The notes beneath the pieces are model-generated. The model was not told the origin of the DNA, did not search any database, and worked only from the letters and a program-made list of their open reading frames with translations. The position numbers were made by a program, and so were the translations under genes. From Muribaculaceae bacterium (GTDB taxonomy: Bacteria; Bacteroidota; Bacteroidia; Bacteroidales; Muribaculaceae), in the NCBI GenBank assembly GCA_009775195.1, contig VSPF01000058.1, positions 1 to 15,770 of the forward strand: DNA of 15,770 nt. The letters run 5' to 3'. Shown in pieces: positions 7,827 through 15,072 of this stretch. The first letter of the stretch is position 1; each line of letters starts with the position of its first letter.

Positions 7827-9623
7827 TTATATCTCACCGTTAGGCTTAATTTTATACCGTTGTGCCGGATGTGTCGGAATGTCGGGATATTCTCGTACCA
7901 ATATGCCACGCCTCAACATTTCAGGTATAATTCTCCGCGAAATATATTGAAATTCTTCACCAACGTGCCTTGCCATTTCCGAACTCTTCCGCCATGTACC
8001 ACAATACAAGCTGAGTTCTTTAATTGCGATTTCTTTCTTTCTTCGAGCTCCGGCTTTGTCCTTAACTTTGTCCTTAACTTTGTCCTTAGCTTTGTCCTTA
8101 GCTTTGTCCTTAGCTTTGTCCTTAGCTTTGTCGAATCTGGCTAATTTATAATGAGTTCCACGTCCGATACCATAAGCTTCAAGATATCCGTTACGACAAA
8201 GCTCACGTAACAACAAGGTTATATCAGCCCTGTGTGCATCGATGATATATTGCAATCGTTCGTTAGTCACGTCTTCGCTTACAGCCGTGGCCAATATTGT
8301 TAAGGAATTGTGGTCTAAATTATTTATTCCTTCTCCAAATCTTTCGGTCAATTCATTTTTAATTTTTTTGGAAAAGATAGATTCGAGAGGCATAAAAAGT
8401 TCCACTTTATCGGGCCGGTCACTTTCAATAATATATGGAGTTCTTAGGTTCTCCTCCTGCCAACCATGCAATATAACATCACCACCACTCCCAGCCTGGT
8501 CTCCAACGCCAAGTAAAGAAAACATAACCTGTAAGGATTGATTTCTACACACAGACTGCCCTCCAGTAAAAAACTGTCGTTGACTAACCAACATTGTACC
8601 AGGATTTGAAAATACAATTTCGTTAGGATAGCAATTCACCACAATTCTGGCAATCGAACCATAAGTAGTATGAATAATACAATTAACCAGAGCCTCTCGA
8701 ATCGACTTATGTGCAGGCTTTTGGTCTATTCTCGTACTACCCTCAAGTCGGAACGGCGTATCTATGACATTGTGCAACCTTGGAAGTACCCGATAGAAAA
8801 ATTGAAACAGGTTGGCTTCCCATGAACCATCTGAAAAAATACGATGACTCCACCGTTCGCTATATGCAGTATATTCACGATAATCCACGCCATAATTAGG
8901 CATACCATCTACATCTCGAATCGAACTCCATTTACCAAACATCAACAAACCGGCAACTGTAAGTCCTTCTTTCTTTGTACGTCTATCAACCCGATATCCA
9001 CCAAGTTTTTGAAGGAGTTGCTTATTGTCAAGACTAAGCCACACATGGTCTGGATTAGCGACGGCCATTCTTTGCCGATATTGATTAATTGTATCAATAT
9101 CAATGTCATCCATACCGAAATTCTCAAGTAAACGACTATCAGCCGGCACTTCAATATTCGCATCTGCAAACATTTGCCTAACCTCTGACGGTGTGCAGCG
9201 GTAGTCTCCTTCATGACCTCGTCGATATGAGCCCGTCATTGGGTCTCGTCCTACATAAACCGGACGGTCTGAGATAGGTACCCGTGGGATATTGAACAAT
9301 ATTATGTTGTTCTTTCCATATTTGATTACTTTGACATCATTGTTCGATAACAAACCTAAACTTATGCTATCTTTGCTTCGAACTTGTTTCCAAAATGTTT
9401 TGAGAAGTGTATCAGTCAAAGAATCGTCTATGAGGTCGGGTGTAAAAATACCATTATGCTCTTTTACTCCAAACATTATCAACCCTCCATTTGTGTTTGC
9501 AAATGCAGAATATGTTTCCCAGAAATTTCCAGGGAAACCACCATGTGCATGTTTGAATTCTAATTCTGCGTTCTCTTGTGAAGAAAGCAGATTATCGAGA
9601 TATTCATTAAACTCGTCCATCAT
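7827..9623 (-). CDS. AlbA_2 (Schlafen-like) and GHKL ATPase protein with a repetitive charged linker
   Basis: A 598-residue COG2865-type protein. The AlbA_2 domain covers about 17-150 (ENAELEFKHAHGG, then YSAFANTNGGLIMFGVKE). The ATPase-like module has the N-box SIREALVNCIIHTTY (307-321) and the G-box GDQAGSGGD (374-382). A first winged helix lies at about 445-495 (NERLQYIIDAHRADITLLL, RELCRNGYLEAYGIGRG). Then comes a Lys/Asp linker of KDKA/KDKV tetrapeptides (about 497-524) and a second winged helix ending SRRIIPEMLRRGILVREYP (562-580). It probably binds nucleic acid and ATP; its biological role is unknown. It is AT-rich and sits between pdxA (39 nt) and parE (35 nt), which otherwise look like neighbours in one operon, so it is likely an insertion that is still co-transcribed. 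Adjacent ATGs start it at 9623 and 9620. Confidence 0.85.
   Translation of the reverse strand: MMDEFNEYLDNLLSSQENAELEFKHAHGGFPGNFWETYSAFANTNGGLIMFGVKEHNGIFTPDLIDDSLTDTLLKTFWKQVRSKDSISLGLLSNNDVKVIKYGKNNIILFNIPRVPISDRPVYVGRDPMTGSYRRGHEGDYRCTPSEVRQMFADANIEVPADSRLLENFGMDDIDIDTINQYRQRMAVANPDHVWLSLDNKQLLQKLGGYRVDRRTKKEGLTVAGLLMFGKWSSIRDVDGMPNYGVDYREYTAYSERWSHRIFSDGSWEANLFQFFYRVLPRLHNVIDTPFRLEGSTRIDQKPAHKSIREALVNCIIHTTYGSIARIVVNCYPNEIVFSNPGTMLVSQRQFFTGGQSVCRNQSLQVMFSLLGVGDQAGSGGDVILHGWQEENLRTPYIIESDRPDKVELFMPLESIFSKKIKNELTERFGEGINNLDHNSLTILATAVSEDVTNERLQYIIDAHRADITLLLRELCRNGYLEAYGIGRGTHYKLARFDKAKDKAKDKAKDKAKDKVKDKVKDKAGARRKKEIAIKELSLYCGTWRKSSEMARHVGEEFQYISRRIIPEMLRRGILVREYPDIPTHPAQRYKIKPNGEI
8054..8132 (-). 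repeat. In-frame 12-bp tandem repeat encoding the KDKA/KDKV linker
   Basis: Six complete 12-bp units (plus strand CTTTGTCCTTAA twice, then CTTTGTCCTTAG four times) and a 7-nt partial unit run without interruption inside the second AlbA_2 gene. The unit is exactly four codons, so gain or loss of units would change the linker length but never the frame. The single-base differences between units (A/G) switch Val and Ala in the repeated KDK-x tetrapeptide. Confidence 0.95.
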
Positions 9624-9662
9624 ACATATCTTAATAAGCCCACGGGATGTGCCTCAAAAATC

Positions 9663-10730
9663 TTACTCTTTCTCCTTGGAGTCTTTGTCTTTTTCGACGT
9701 GTTGGCGGCGGAGCGGGTGGCGGTAGGCTTCGTCGAAATTGGCGCGGTTGCGGTAAATGTCGGCGGCGGCATATATGGCACTGCGCAGACTGTCGGGCGA
9801 GGCCTCGTTCTTGCCGGCGATGTCGTAGCCTGTGCCGTGGTCGGGCGATGTGCGCACAAATGGCAGGCCGGCGGTGAAGTTGACTCCGCTATCCATCGCC
9901 AAGGTCTTGAAGGGTGTCAGTCCCTGGTCGTGGTACATGGCTAAGATGCCGTCGAAATGGGTATAGACACCGCTGCCGAAGAAGCCGTCGGAAGCGTAGG
10001 GCCCGAAGGCGAGGATTTTCTTCTCACGGGCGGCGGCAATTGCCGGGGCAATCACCTTTTCTTCTTCCTCTCCCAATAGGCCTTCCTCGCCGGCATGGGG
10101 GTTTAGCGACAACACTGCAATTCGGGGCGACTGCACGCCGAAGTCGCGACGCAGCGACATGTTGAATTGCTCGAGTTTTTCACCAAGGAGTTCGGGAGTA
10201 ATGGCCGCCGGCACCTGCGACAGCGGCATATGGGCCGTGGCAAGGGCGACGCGCACATCGCCGGCGCACATTATCATCAGCGCCTTGTCGCCGTCTTCGC
10301 CAAGCCGTGACTGTAAATACTCGGTGTGGCCCGGAAATTTGAAGTCGGCGCTCTGTATTGATTTCTTATTTATCGGCGCTGTAACGAGTACATCAATATC
10401 ACCTGCCTTGAGGTCGGCCACGGCAGCCTCGAGAGCGGCATAAGCGGCCTGCCCTGCGGCCTCGGCAGCCATGCCGGGGTCGATTTTGAGGTCTTCGCCT
10501 ACGACATTGATGATGTTGAACTGGCCGTCGCGGGCATCGGCGGCACTGTCGATGCGGTTGAACTGCACCGGTGCCAGCTCCATTGCCTTGCGATAAAAAG
10601 CGGCCGCCTTGCCCGACCCGTACACCACGATGGTATAAAGGTCGGCCAAACGTTCGTCGTCGAGTGTCTTAAGTATTACCTCGTAACCAATTCCGTTAGT
10701 ATCGCCATGAGTGATTCCTATTTTAATCAT
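9663..10730 (-). CDS. pdxA: 4-hydroxythreonine-4-phosphate dehydrogenase
   Basis: PdxA oxidises 4-phosphohydroxy-L-threonine with NAD for pyridoxal 5'-phosphate synthesis by the DXP-dependent route, working with PdxJ (not in the window). The 355-residue protein begins MIKIGITHGDTNGIGYE, the usual PdxA N-terminus (often GDPxGIG; here GDTNGIG). It carries VTAPINKKSIQ (116-126) and FPGHTEYL (132-139). The three metal-ligand histidines are predicted as His167 (ATAHMPL), His212 (NPHAGE) and His267 (MYHDQGL), in the same order and spacing as in the E. coli enzyme. FTAGLPFVRTSPDHGTGYDIAG closes the active site. The last 15 residues are a charged tail (HVEKDKDSKEKE). It lies between the four-helix-bundle cassette, which forms its 5' leader, and the second AlbA_2 gene. 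Confidence 0.96.
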   Translation of the reverse strand: MIKIGITHGDTNGIGYEVILKTLDDERLADLYTIVVYGSGKAAAFYRKAMELAPVQFNRIDSAADARDGQFNIINVVGEDLKIDPGMAAEAAGQAAYAALEAAVADLKAGDIDVLVTAPINKKSIQSADFKFPGHTEYLQSRLGEDGDKALMIMCAGDVRVALATAHMPLSQVPAAITPELLGEKLEQFNMSLRRDFGVQSPRIAVLSLNPHAGEEGLLGEEEEKVIAPAIAAAREKKILAFGPYASDGFFGSGVYTHFDGILAMYHDQGLTPFKTLAMDSGVNFTAGLPFVRTSPDHGTGYDIAGKNEASPDSLRSAIYAAADIYRNRANFDEAYRHPLRRQHVEKDKDSKEKE

Positions 10731-10740
10731 TTTTCTAAAA

Positions 10741-10769
10741 GGTTAAAGGTTAAGGGTTAAAGGTTAAGG
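10741..10769. repeat. Left inverted repeat of the four-helix-bundle cassette
   Basis: The 27 bases at 10741-10767 are built from two copies of GGTTAAAGGTTAA separated by a G, followed by GG. Their reverse complement recurs at 11212-11238 with one mismatch in 27. The repeat lies 10 nt upstream of the pdxA start codon, so it is part of the pdxA leader. Confidence 0.92.
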
Positions 10770-10799
10770 AGCTCTACCAGTATATATAGTCTTTACCTT

Positions 10800-11177
10800 T
10801 TATCCTAATTCTTTTGACGAGACAAAACTGGCATTTAAACCGCCAATCAATCTCGATAATTCAAATATGGTAGTTTTTAATTCTAAAAATTTAGCTTCGC
10901 ATATATAACACAAATCCATAGCCAACTGAAGTTGACAATAAACTTCAAGCAATGAACCGTATGCTATTTCTAAAAAATGAATTTTTTCTTTAATCGATTT
11001 ACGTCCAGAACCCTCAGCAATGTTAGACGCTATCGATACAACAGCTCTTTGAAGCTGGCTCGAAAGACCAAATTTTTCAAAAGAAGGAAAATCTTCAGTT
11101 ATATGATATACACTCTTTACCAAAAGTCGGGCAACTTGGTAAGCATGGAGTTTTTCAAAAGAAAAATTTGGCGTCAT
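10800..11177 (-). CDS. Four-helix-bundle protein (23S rRNA intervening-sequence protein family)
   Basis: A 125-residue protein with the family signatures in order: FEKLHAYQVARLLVKSVY (7-24), HITEDFPSFEKFGLSSQLQRA (25-45), VSIASNIAEGSGR (47-59) and EKIHFLEIAYGSLLEVYCQL (64-83), followed by a fourth helix. It is predicted to form a small alpha bundle. Relatives are encoded in 23S rRNA intervening sequences of some bacteria, and the diversity-generating-retroelement accessory protein Avd shares the fold; most stand-alone copies, like this one, have no assigned function. Length is normal and the gene looks intact. It is strongly AT-rich compared with rlmN and pdxA, and the inverted repeats enclose it closely (33 nt on each side). 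ATG start at 11177; no convincing promoter box seen. Confidence 0.93.
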   Translation of the reverse strand: MTPNFSFEKLHAYQVARLLVKSVYHITEDFPSFEKFGLSSQLQRAVVSIASNIAEGSGRKSIKEKIHFLEIAYGSLLEVYCQLQLAMDLCYICEAKFLELKTTIFELSRLIGGLNASFVSSKELG

Positions 11178-11210
11178 ATCGATTATCTTACATTTAACGG
11201 TGTCTATATC

Positions 11211-11238
11211 ATTAACCTTTAACCATTAACCTTTAACC
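11211..11238. repeat. Right inverted repeat of the four-helix-bundle cassette, overlapping the rlmN stop
   Basis: Read on the minus strand, 11238 to 11212 is GGTTAAAGGTTAA, T, GGTTAAAGGTTAA, matching the left repeat at 26 of 27 positions. Bases 11226-11237 encode the final Val-Lys-Gly and the TAA of rlmN. Confidence 0.92.
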
Positions 11239-12257
11239 TCAGGCTCGGAAACCGAGCCTGAAAGCATTCCGCAGGCGGCCATGATGTCTTCGCCGCGCGA
11301 GGCGCGGATAGTGGCTATGATACCCGAGGCGTTGAGGGTGTCGCGGAAGCGTTCCATCGTAGACTGCGATGACGGGCGCCCCTCGAAACCGGGCGTGCGG
11401 TGGAAACGAATCAGGTTGACGCGGGCATCGGTGCCTCGCAGCAGACGCGCAAGGGCCTCAGCATGACGGATGTCGTCGTTGATACCATCGAACATCGTGT
11501 ACTCTATCGAGAGTCTGCGCTGATGCGCGAAGTCATATTTGCGCAAGGTCGCTATAATCTCGGACATGGGATAGGCACGCTGCACAGGCATGAGCGACAG
11601 CCGCTCGTCGGCAAAGGGCGAGTGGAGACTTACGGCAATATGTACCTGCGTGCGCGAGAGGAGCATGTCGAGTCCGGGCTGTTTGCCGATGGTCGACACG
11701 GTGATGCGTCGCGGACTCCACGCCATGCCCCACGGCGAGGTGAGTATGTCGATGGTGCGCAATACGGCATCGATATTGTCGGCCGGTTCGCCCATGCCCA
11801 TAAAGACGATATTGGTAAGGCTTTCGCTCTCGGGTAACGACAGCACCTGGTTGATTATAGCGCCGGCATCGAGGTCGCCCTGCCAGCCGCCCTGGCCTGT
11901 CATGCAGAAGCGGCAATTCATCTTGCAGCCGGCCTGGCTCGATATGCACAGGGTGGCACGGTCGTGGTCGGGGATATATACAGACTCGACATCGCGGCCC
12001 CCGACACCGGTAAAGAGATATTTCACGGTGCCGTCGGTGCTGCGGGCCTCGGCTATCGGGGCCTCGCGCCCAACGACATACCCGTTGTCGCGCAACCATG
12101 TCCGGGCCGACTTTGGCAGGTCGGTCATGGCATCAATCTCGGTGACGCCGCGCTTATAGAGCCACGCCGCCATCTGCTTTGCCGCGAAGCGCCGCAGCCC
12201 GGCCTCGGCAGCCACGGCCTCGAGCCCGGCAATATCAAGTCCGATAAGTTTTTTCAT
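11226..12257 (-). CDS. rlmN: 23S rRNA (adenine(2503)-C(2))-methyltransferase, radical SAM
   Basis: RlmN methylates C2 of A2503 in 23S rRNA (and A37 of some tRNAs) by radical SAM chemistry with a transient methyl-cysteine. From the ATG at 12257 it has 343 residues, normal for the family. The N-terminal RNA-binding part (AKQMAAWLYKRGV) is followed by RATLCISSQAGCKMNCRFCMTG in two pieces, holding the [4Fe-4S] cysteines 111, 115 and 118 (CX3CX2C). Then come NIVFMGMGEPADN, the SAM-contacting SLHSP and the C-terminal RGEDIMAACGML with the methyl-accepting Cys329. An upstream start giving 377 residues would overlap gpsA and adds unlike sequence, so it is rejected. The start lies 1 nt after the gpsA TGA, implying coupling. 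The C-terminal VKG and stop come from the flanking repeat. Confidence 0.96.
   Translation of the reverse strand: MKKLIGLDIAGLEAVAAEAGLRRFAAKQMAAWLYKRGVTEIDAMTDLPKSARTWLRDNGYVVGREAPIAEARSTDGTVKYLFTGVGGRDVESVYIPDHDRATLCISSQAGCKMNCRFCMTGQGGWQGDLDAGAIINQVLSLPESESLTNIVFMGMGEPADNIDAVLRTIDILTSPWGMAWSPRRITVSTIGKQPGLDMLLSRTQVHIAVSLHSPFADERLSLMPVQRAYPMSEIIATLRKYDFAHQRRLSIEYTMFDGINDDIRHAEALARLLRGTDARVNLIRFHRTPGFEGRPSSQSTMERFRDTLNASGIIATIRASRGEDIMAACGMLSGSVSEPEVKG
11240..11260 (-). other. Perfect 9-bp hairpin in the last codons of rlmN
   Basis: CAGGCTCGG (11240-11248) and CCGAGCCTG (11252-11260) form a perfect stem with an AAA loop, encoding ...GSVSEPE of rlmN. It abuts the right cassette repeat with one base between. 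On the minus strand it is followed by repeat sequence, not a T run, so it is not a functional intrinsic terminator as it stands. It may be the stem of the former rlmN terminator or a structured target for the cassette. Confidence 0.6.
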
Positions 12258-12258
12258 G

Positions 12259-13260
12259 TCAGTTAAACGTCTGGGCCATGGAGCGGAAGGCGCGAGAGGC
12301 CGATACGCCACGGTAGAGTATGTTGTAGACAGCGTTGAGAATGGGCATGTCGATGGCATGGTGCTGGTTTATGTCCCATATGCACTTGGCACCATAGTAG
12401 CCTTCGGCAGTCTGCTCCATCTCCATGCGTGCAGCCTTCACCGAATATCCCTTGCCTATCATCGAGCCAAAGTTGTGGTTGCGCGAAAAGCGCGAGTAGG
12501 CCGTTACCAGCAGGTCGCCGAGATACACCGAGTCGCAGATATGCCGCTGACGGGGCGAGACAGCGTCGACAAAACGCTCCATCTCGCGTATGGCGTTGCT
12601 GATGAGCACGGCGCAGAAATTGTCGCCCGTCTTCATGCCATGCACAATGCCAGCTGCTATGGCATATACATTTTTCAGCACCGAGGCATACTCGATGCCG
12701 TCGACGTCGCTCGAGGTTATGGCGTGGGTGTTCTTGCCTCGCAGACAGTTGGCAAAAGTCTCGGCAAGGGCAAGGTCTTCGCAACCGATAGTCAGATAGC
12801 TGGGGCGGTCGAGGGCGACCTCCTCGGCATGACACGGGCCCGAAACGACCAGGGTACGCGACATCGACGTGCCGAACACCCGCGCCATATAGTCGGTGAT
12901 GAGCTCGTTGGTATCAGGCACTATACCCTTGACAGCCGACACTATGTTCTTGCGCGAAATATCGACCGTTATTTTGTCGACATGGTCTTTGAAATACGGC
13001 GAAGGCATGACCAGCAGCAGGGTGTCGGCTCTGTTGCAGACATAGTTTATGTCGCTCGAGAAGTCTATACGGCTGATATCAAAGTCGACGTCGGTGAGGT
13101 ATGCCGGGTTGTGGCCCAGGCGTTTGAAATCCTCGATGCGGTCGTCGCGCCGCATATACCAGGTTATCGACTCGCAGCCTTGCAGCAGCAGTTTGGCGAG
13201 TGCCGTCGCCCAACTGCCGCCGCCCATCACGGCGATATGTCCCGGAAAACTTGTATCCAT
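12259..13260 (-). CDS. gpsA: NAD(P)H-dependent glycerol-3-phosphate dehydrogenase
   Basis: GpsA reduces dihydroxyacetone phosphate to sn-glycerol-3-phosphate, the backbone for phospholipids, in the cytoplasm. The 333-residue protein has the N-terminal Rossmann loop VMGGGSWATALA (11-22) and the substrate-side lysines Lys111 in SAVKGI and Lys196 in ASVLKNVYAIAAGI. SGPCHAEEVA lies at 140-149 (families usually show GPsfA; here Cys-His). The C-terminal helix motifs NFCAVLISNAIREMERF and YLGDLLVTAYSRFSRNHNFG complete it. It starts 22 nt after lysS and ends 1 nt before rlmN, so it is in the lysS operon. The lysS-gpsA pair is common in Bacteroidales. Confidence 0.96.
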   Translation of the reverse strand: MDTSFPGHIAVMGGGSWATALAKLLLQGCESITWYMRRDDRIEDFKRLGHNPAYLTDVDFDISRIDFSSDINYVCNRADTLLLVMPSPYFKDHVDKITVDISRKNIVSAVKGIVPDTNELITDYMARVFGTSMSRTLVVSGPCHAEEVALDRPSYLTIGCEDLALAETFANCLRGKNTHAITSSDVDGIEYASVLKNVYAIAAGIVHGMKTGDNFCAVLISNAIREMERFVDAVSPRQRHICDSVYLGDLLVTAYSRFSRNHNFGSMIGKGYSVKAARMEMEQTAEGYYGAKCIWDINQHHAIDMPILNAVYNILYRGVSASRAFRSMAQTFN

Positions 13261-13282
13261 GATAGTCTGTTTTTAGTTAGGC

Positions 13283-15016
13283 TCACTCGCCTTTCGCAGC
13301 TGCGACCCAAGCCTTTACGTCGTCGGCCGTCGGATTGGCAAGGCCGAGTTTGTTTTTCTTGTTATAACCGCAAAGGTCTTGGAATAGTTTGTTGGGGTTC
13401 ATCGGGGCGAGGGCAGCCACGGTGGTGACGCCGATTTTCTGAAGCGGCGCAACCCACTGCTCGGGGATACCGATTACAGTATATGCCTCGGCGGCATCGC
13501 GCTTCTCTACCTTCTCGGGGCGCATCTGCGGGAAGAGGAGCACCTCCTGGATGGTGGTCTGGCCTGTCATAAGCATCACCAGGCGGTCCATACCTATGCC
13601 CATGCCCGATGTGGGTGGCATGCCATACTCGAGGGCGCGGATAAAGTCGCCGTCAATAATCATGGCCTCGTCGTCGCCCTTCTCGCCAAGGCGCATCTGC
13701 TCTACGAAACGCTCGTACTGGTCGATGGGGTCGTTGAGCTCCGAGTAGGCGTTGGCAAGCTCCTTGCCGTTGACCATAAGCTCGAAGCGCTCGGTCAGCT
13801 CGGGCTTGTCGCGGTGACGCTTGGTCAGGGGCGACATCTCTATGGGGTAGTCGGTTATAAATGTGGGCTGTATATATGTGCCTTCGCATTTCTCGCCGAA
13901 GATTTCGTCAATCAGTTTGCCTTTGCCCATCGTCTCGTCTACCTCGATACCCATCTCGCGTGCGGCGGCACGGAGCTCGTCTTCGCTCTTACCCTCTATG
14001 TCGTAGCCGGTGTGGTCTTTGATGGCCTGTGCCATGGTCACGCGGGGGAAGGGGGCCTTGAAGCTGATTACATTGTCGCCGACCTTGACCTCGGTCGTGC
14101 CGTTGACATCGAGGCAGATTTTCTCGAGCATCTTTTCGGTAAAGGTCATCATCCAGTTATAGTCCTTGTACGAGACATAGATTTCCATGCAGGTGAACTC
14201 GGGGTTGTGTGTGCGGTCCATGCCCTCGTTGCGGAAGTTCTTCGAGAACTCGTACACGCCCTCGAAGCCGCCTACAATCAGGCGTTTGAGATAGAGTTCG
14301 TCGGCAATACGCAGGTAGAGGGGTATGTCGAGCGCGTTGTGATGGGTGATAAACGGACGTGCGGCGGCCCCGCCGGGAATCGACTGGAGAATGGGAGTCT
14401 CGACCTCGACATAGCCGGCGTTGTTGAAATACTCGCGCATCGAGGTGTAGACCTTGGTGCGTTTGAGGAAGATTTGCTTCACGCCGTCGTTGACCACCAG
14501 GTCGACATAGCGGCGGCGGTAGCGCAGCTCGGGGTCGTCGAAGGCATCATAGCGCACGCCGTCCTTCTCCTTGACGATGGGCAGGGGGCGCAGCGACTTG
14601 CTCAGCACCGTCAACGACTGTGCATGAACCGAAATCTCGCCGGTCTGAGTGCGGAACACGTAGCCCTTGATGCCGACAAAGTCGCCGATATCGAGCAGCT
14701 TCTTGAATACGACGTTGTATAAATCCTTGTCTTCTCCGGGGCATATCTCATCGCGCGAGATATATACCTGTATGCGGCCATGCGAGTCTTGCAGCTCGAT
14801 AAACGAAGCCTTGCCCATGATGCGGCGGCTCATGATACGACCGGCCACGCTCACCTGGCGCGAGGGCGCGTCGTCTACGAAGTTTGACTTGATTTCGTCG
14901 CTATAACCTGTTACGACATACTCTGCAGCCGGATAAGGCTCGATGCCCATGGCGCGAAGGGCCGCCATACTGTTGCGGCGTATTTGTTCCTGTTCGCTCA
15001 GTTCGCTTGCGTTCAT
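13283..15016 (-). CDS. lysS: Lysine--tRNA ligase (class II), with C-terminal extension
   Basis: LysRS charges tRNA-Lys. The 577-residue protein has the N-terminal OB-fold anticodon-binding domain (about 53-140; VAGRIMSRRIMGKASFIELQD) and the class II catalytic core. Motif 1 is at VEVETPILQSIPGGAAARPF (203-222). Motif 2 is FRNEGMDRTHNPEFTCMEIY (261-280). Motif 3 is GMPPTSGMGIGMDRLVMLMTG (465-485). From about 510 an extra roughly 65-residue segment (IGIPEQWVAPLQKIGVTTVA, then LFQDLCGYNKKNKL) looks like a helix-hairpin-helix unit. E. coli LysS is about 505 residues, whereas Bacteroidales enzymes are commonly near 576, so the extension is a lineage feature. It is the first gene of the minus-strand cluster, 57 nt downstream of a consensus promoter box. 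Confidence 0.97.
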   Translation of the reverse strand: MNASELSEQEQIRRNSMAALRAMGIEPYPAAEYVVTGYSDEIKSNFVDDAPSRQVSVAGRIMSRRIMGKASFIELQDSHGRIQVYISRDEICPGEDKDLYNVVFKKLLDIGDFVGIKGYVFRTQTGEISVHAQSLTVLSKSLRPLPIVKEKDGVRYDAFDDPELRYRRRYVDLVVNDGVKQIFLKRTKVYTSMREYFNNAGYVEVETPILQSIPGGAAARPFITHHNALDIPLYLRIADELYLKRLIVGGFEGVYEFSKNFRNEGMDRTHNPEFTCMEIYVSYKDYNWMMTFTEKMLEKICLDVNGTTEVKVGDNVISFKAPFPRVTMAQAIKDHTGYDIEGKSEDELRAAAREMGIEVDETMGKGKLIDEIFGEKCEGTYIQPTFITDYPIEMSPLTKRHRDKPELTERFELMVNGKELANAYSELNDPIDQYERFVEQMRLGEKGDDEAMIIDGDFIRALEYGMPPTSGMGIGMDRLVMLMTGQTTIQEVLLFPQMRPEKVEKRDAAEAYTVIGIPEQWVAPLQKIGVTTVAALAPMNPNKLFQDLCGYNKKNKLGLANPTADDVKAWVAAAKGE

Positions 15017-15047
15017 ATAGTAGCTTTGTTATATTTTCAAAACAGCA

Positions 15048-15061
15048 GGGGCCCATGCCCC
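15048..15061 (-). other. Small hairpin in the lysS leader
   Basis: GGGGC (15048-15052) and GCCCC (15057-15061) form a 5-bp GC stem with a 4-nt loop in the predicted roughly 50-nt lysS 5' leader, which otherwise is AT-rich. It is too short to call a riboswitch or attenuator; no T-box features are seen. Confidence 0.3.
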
Positions 15062-15072
15062 CAATTAAAATG

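Larger units (their letters stand above)
10741..11238. mobile_element. Putative roughly 500-bp inverted-repeat-bounded cassette carrying a four-helix-bundle gene
   Basis: An AT-rich 498-bp block between rlmN and pdxA is bounded by a 27-bp near-perfect inverted repeat made of GGTTAAA heptamers, and contains one complete small gene in the same direction as its neighbours. It has no transposase, so if mobile it would depend on enzymes acting in trans. No target-site duplication is evident: the outer flanks are ctaaaa on the left and tcaggc on the right. The right repeat supplies the last three codons and the stop of rlmN. The interpretation as a mobile or domesticated unit is inference from structure. 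Confidence 0.5.

Noticed and set aside
7797..8144. Plus-strand frame with repeated FVLSFVLS, looking like a hydrophobic peptide
   Set aside because: It is the antisense reading of the 12-bp KDKA/KDKV repeat in the second AlbA_2 gene; the minus strand has the conserved domains.
11240..11260. Active intrinsic terminator for rlmN
   Set aside because: The stem is perfect but no T run follows on either strand; it lies inside the coding sequence.
12258..12359. Longer rlmN start giving 377 residues
   Set aside because: The extra 34 residues overlap gpsA and look unlike RlmN; the ATG at 12257, 1 nt after the gpsA stop, gives the normal length.
12256..13428. 390-codon plus-strand open frame opposite gpsA and the end of lysS
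   Set aside because: Runs across two real genes on the other strand and has no family signature.
13814..14722. 302-codon plus-strand open frame opposite lysS
   Set aside because: Antisense shadow of the class II synthetase motifs.
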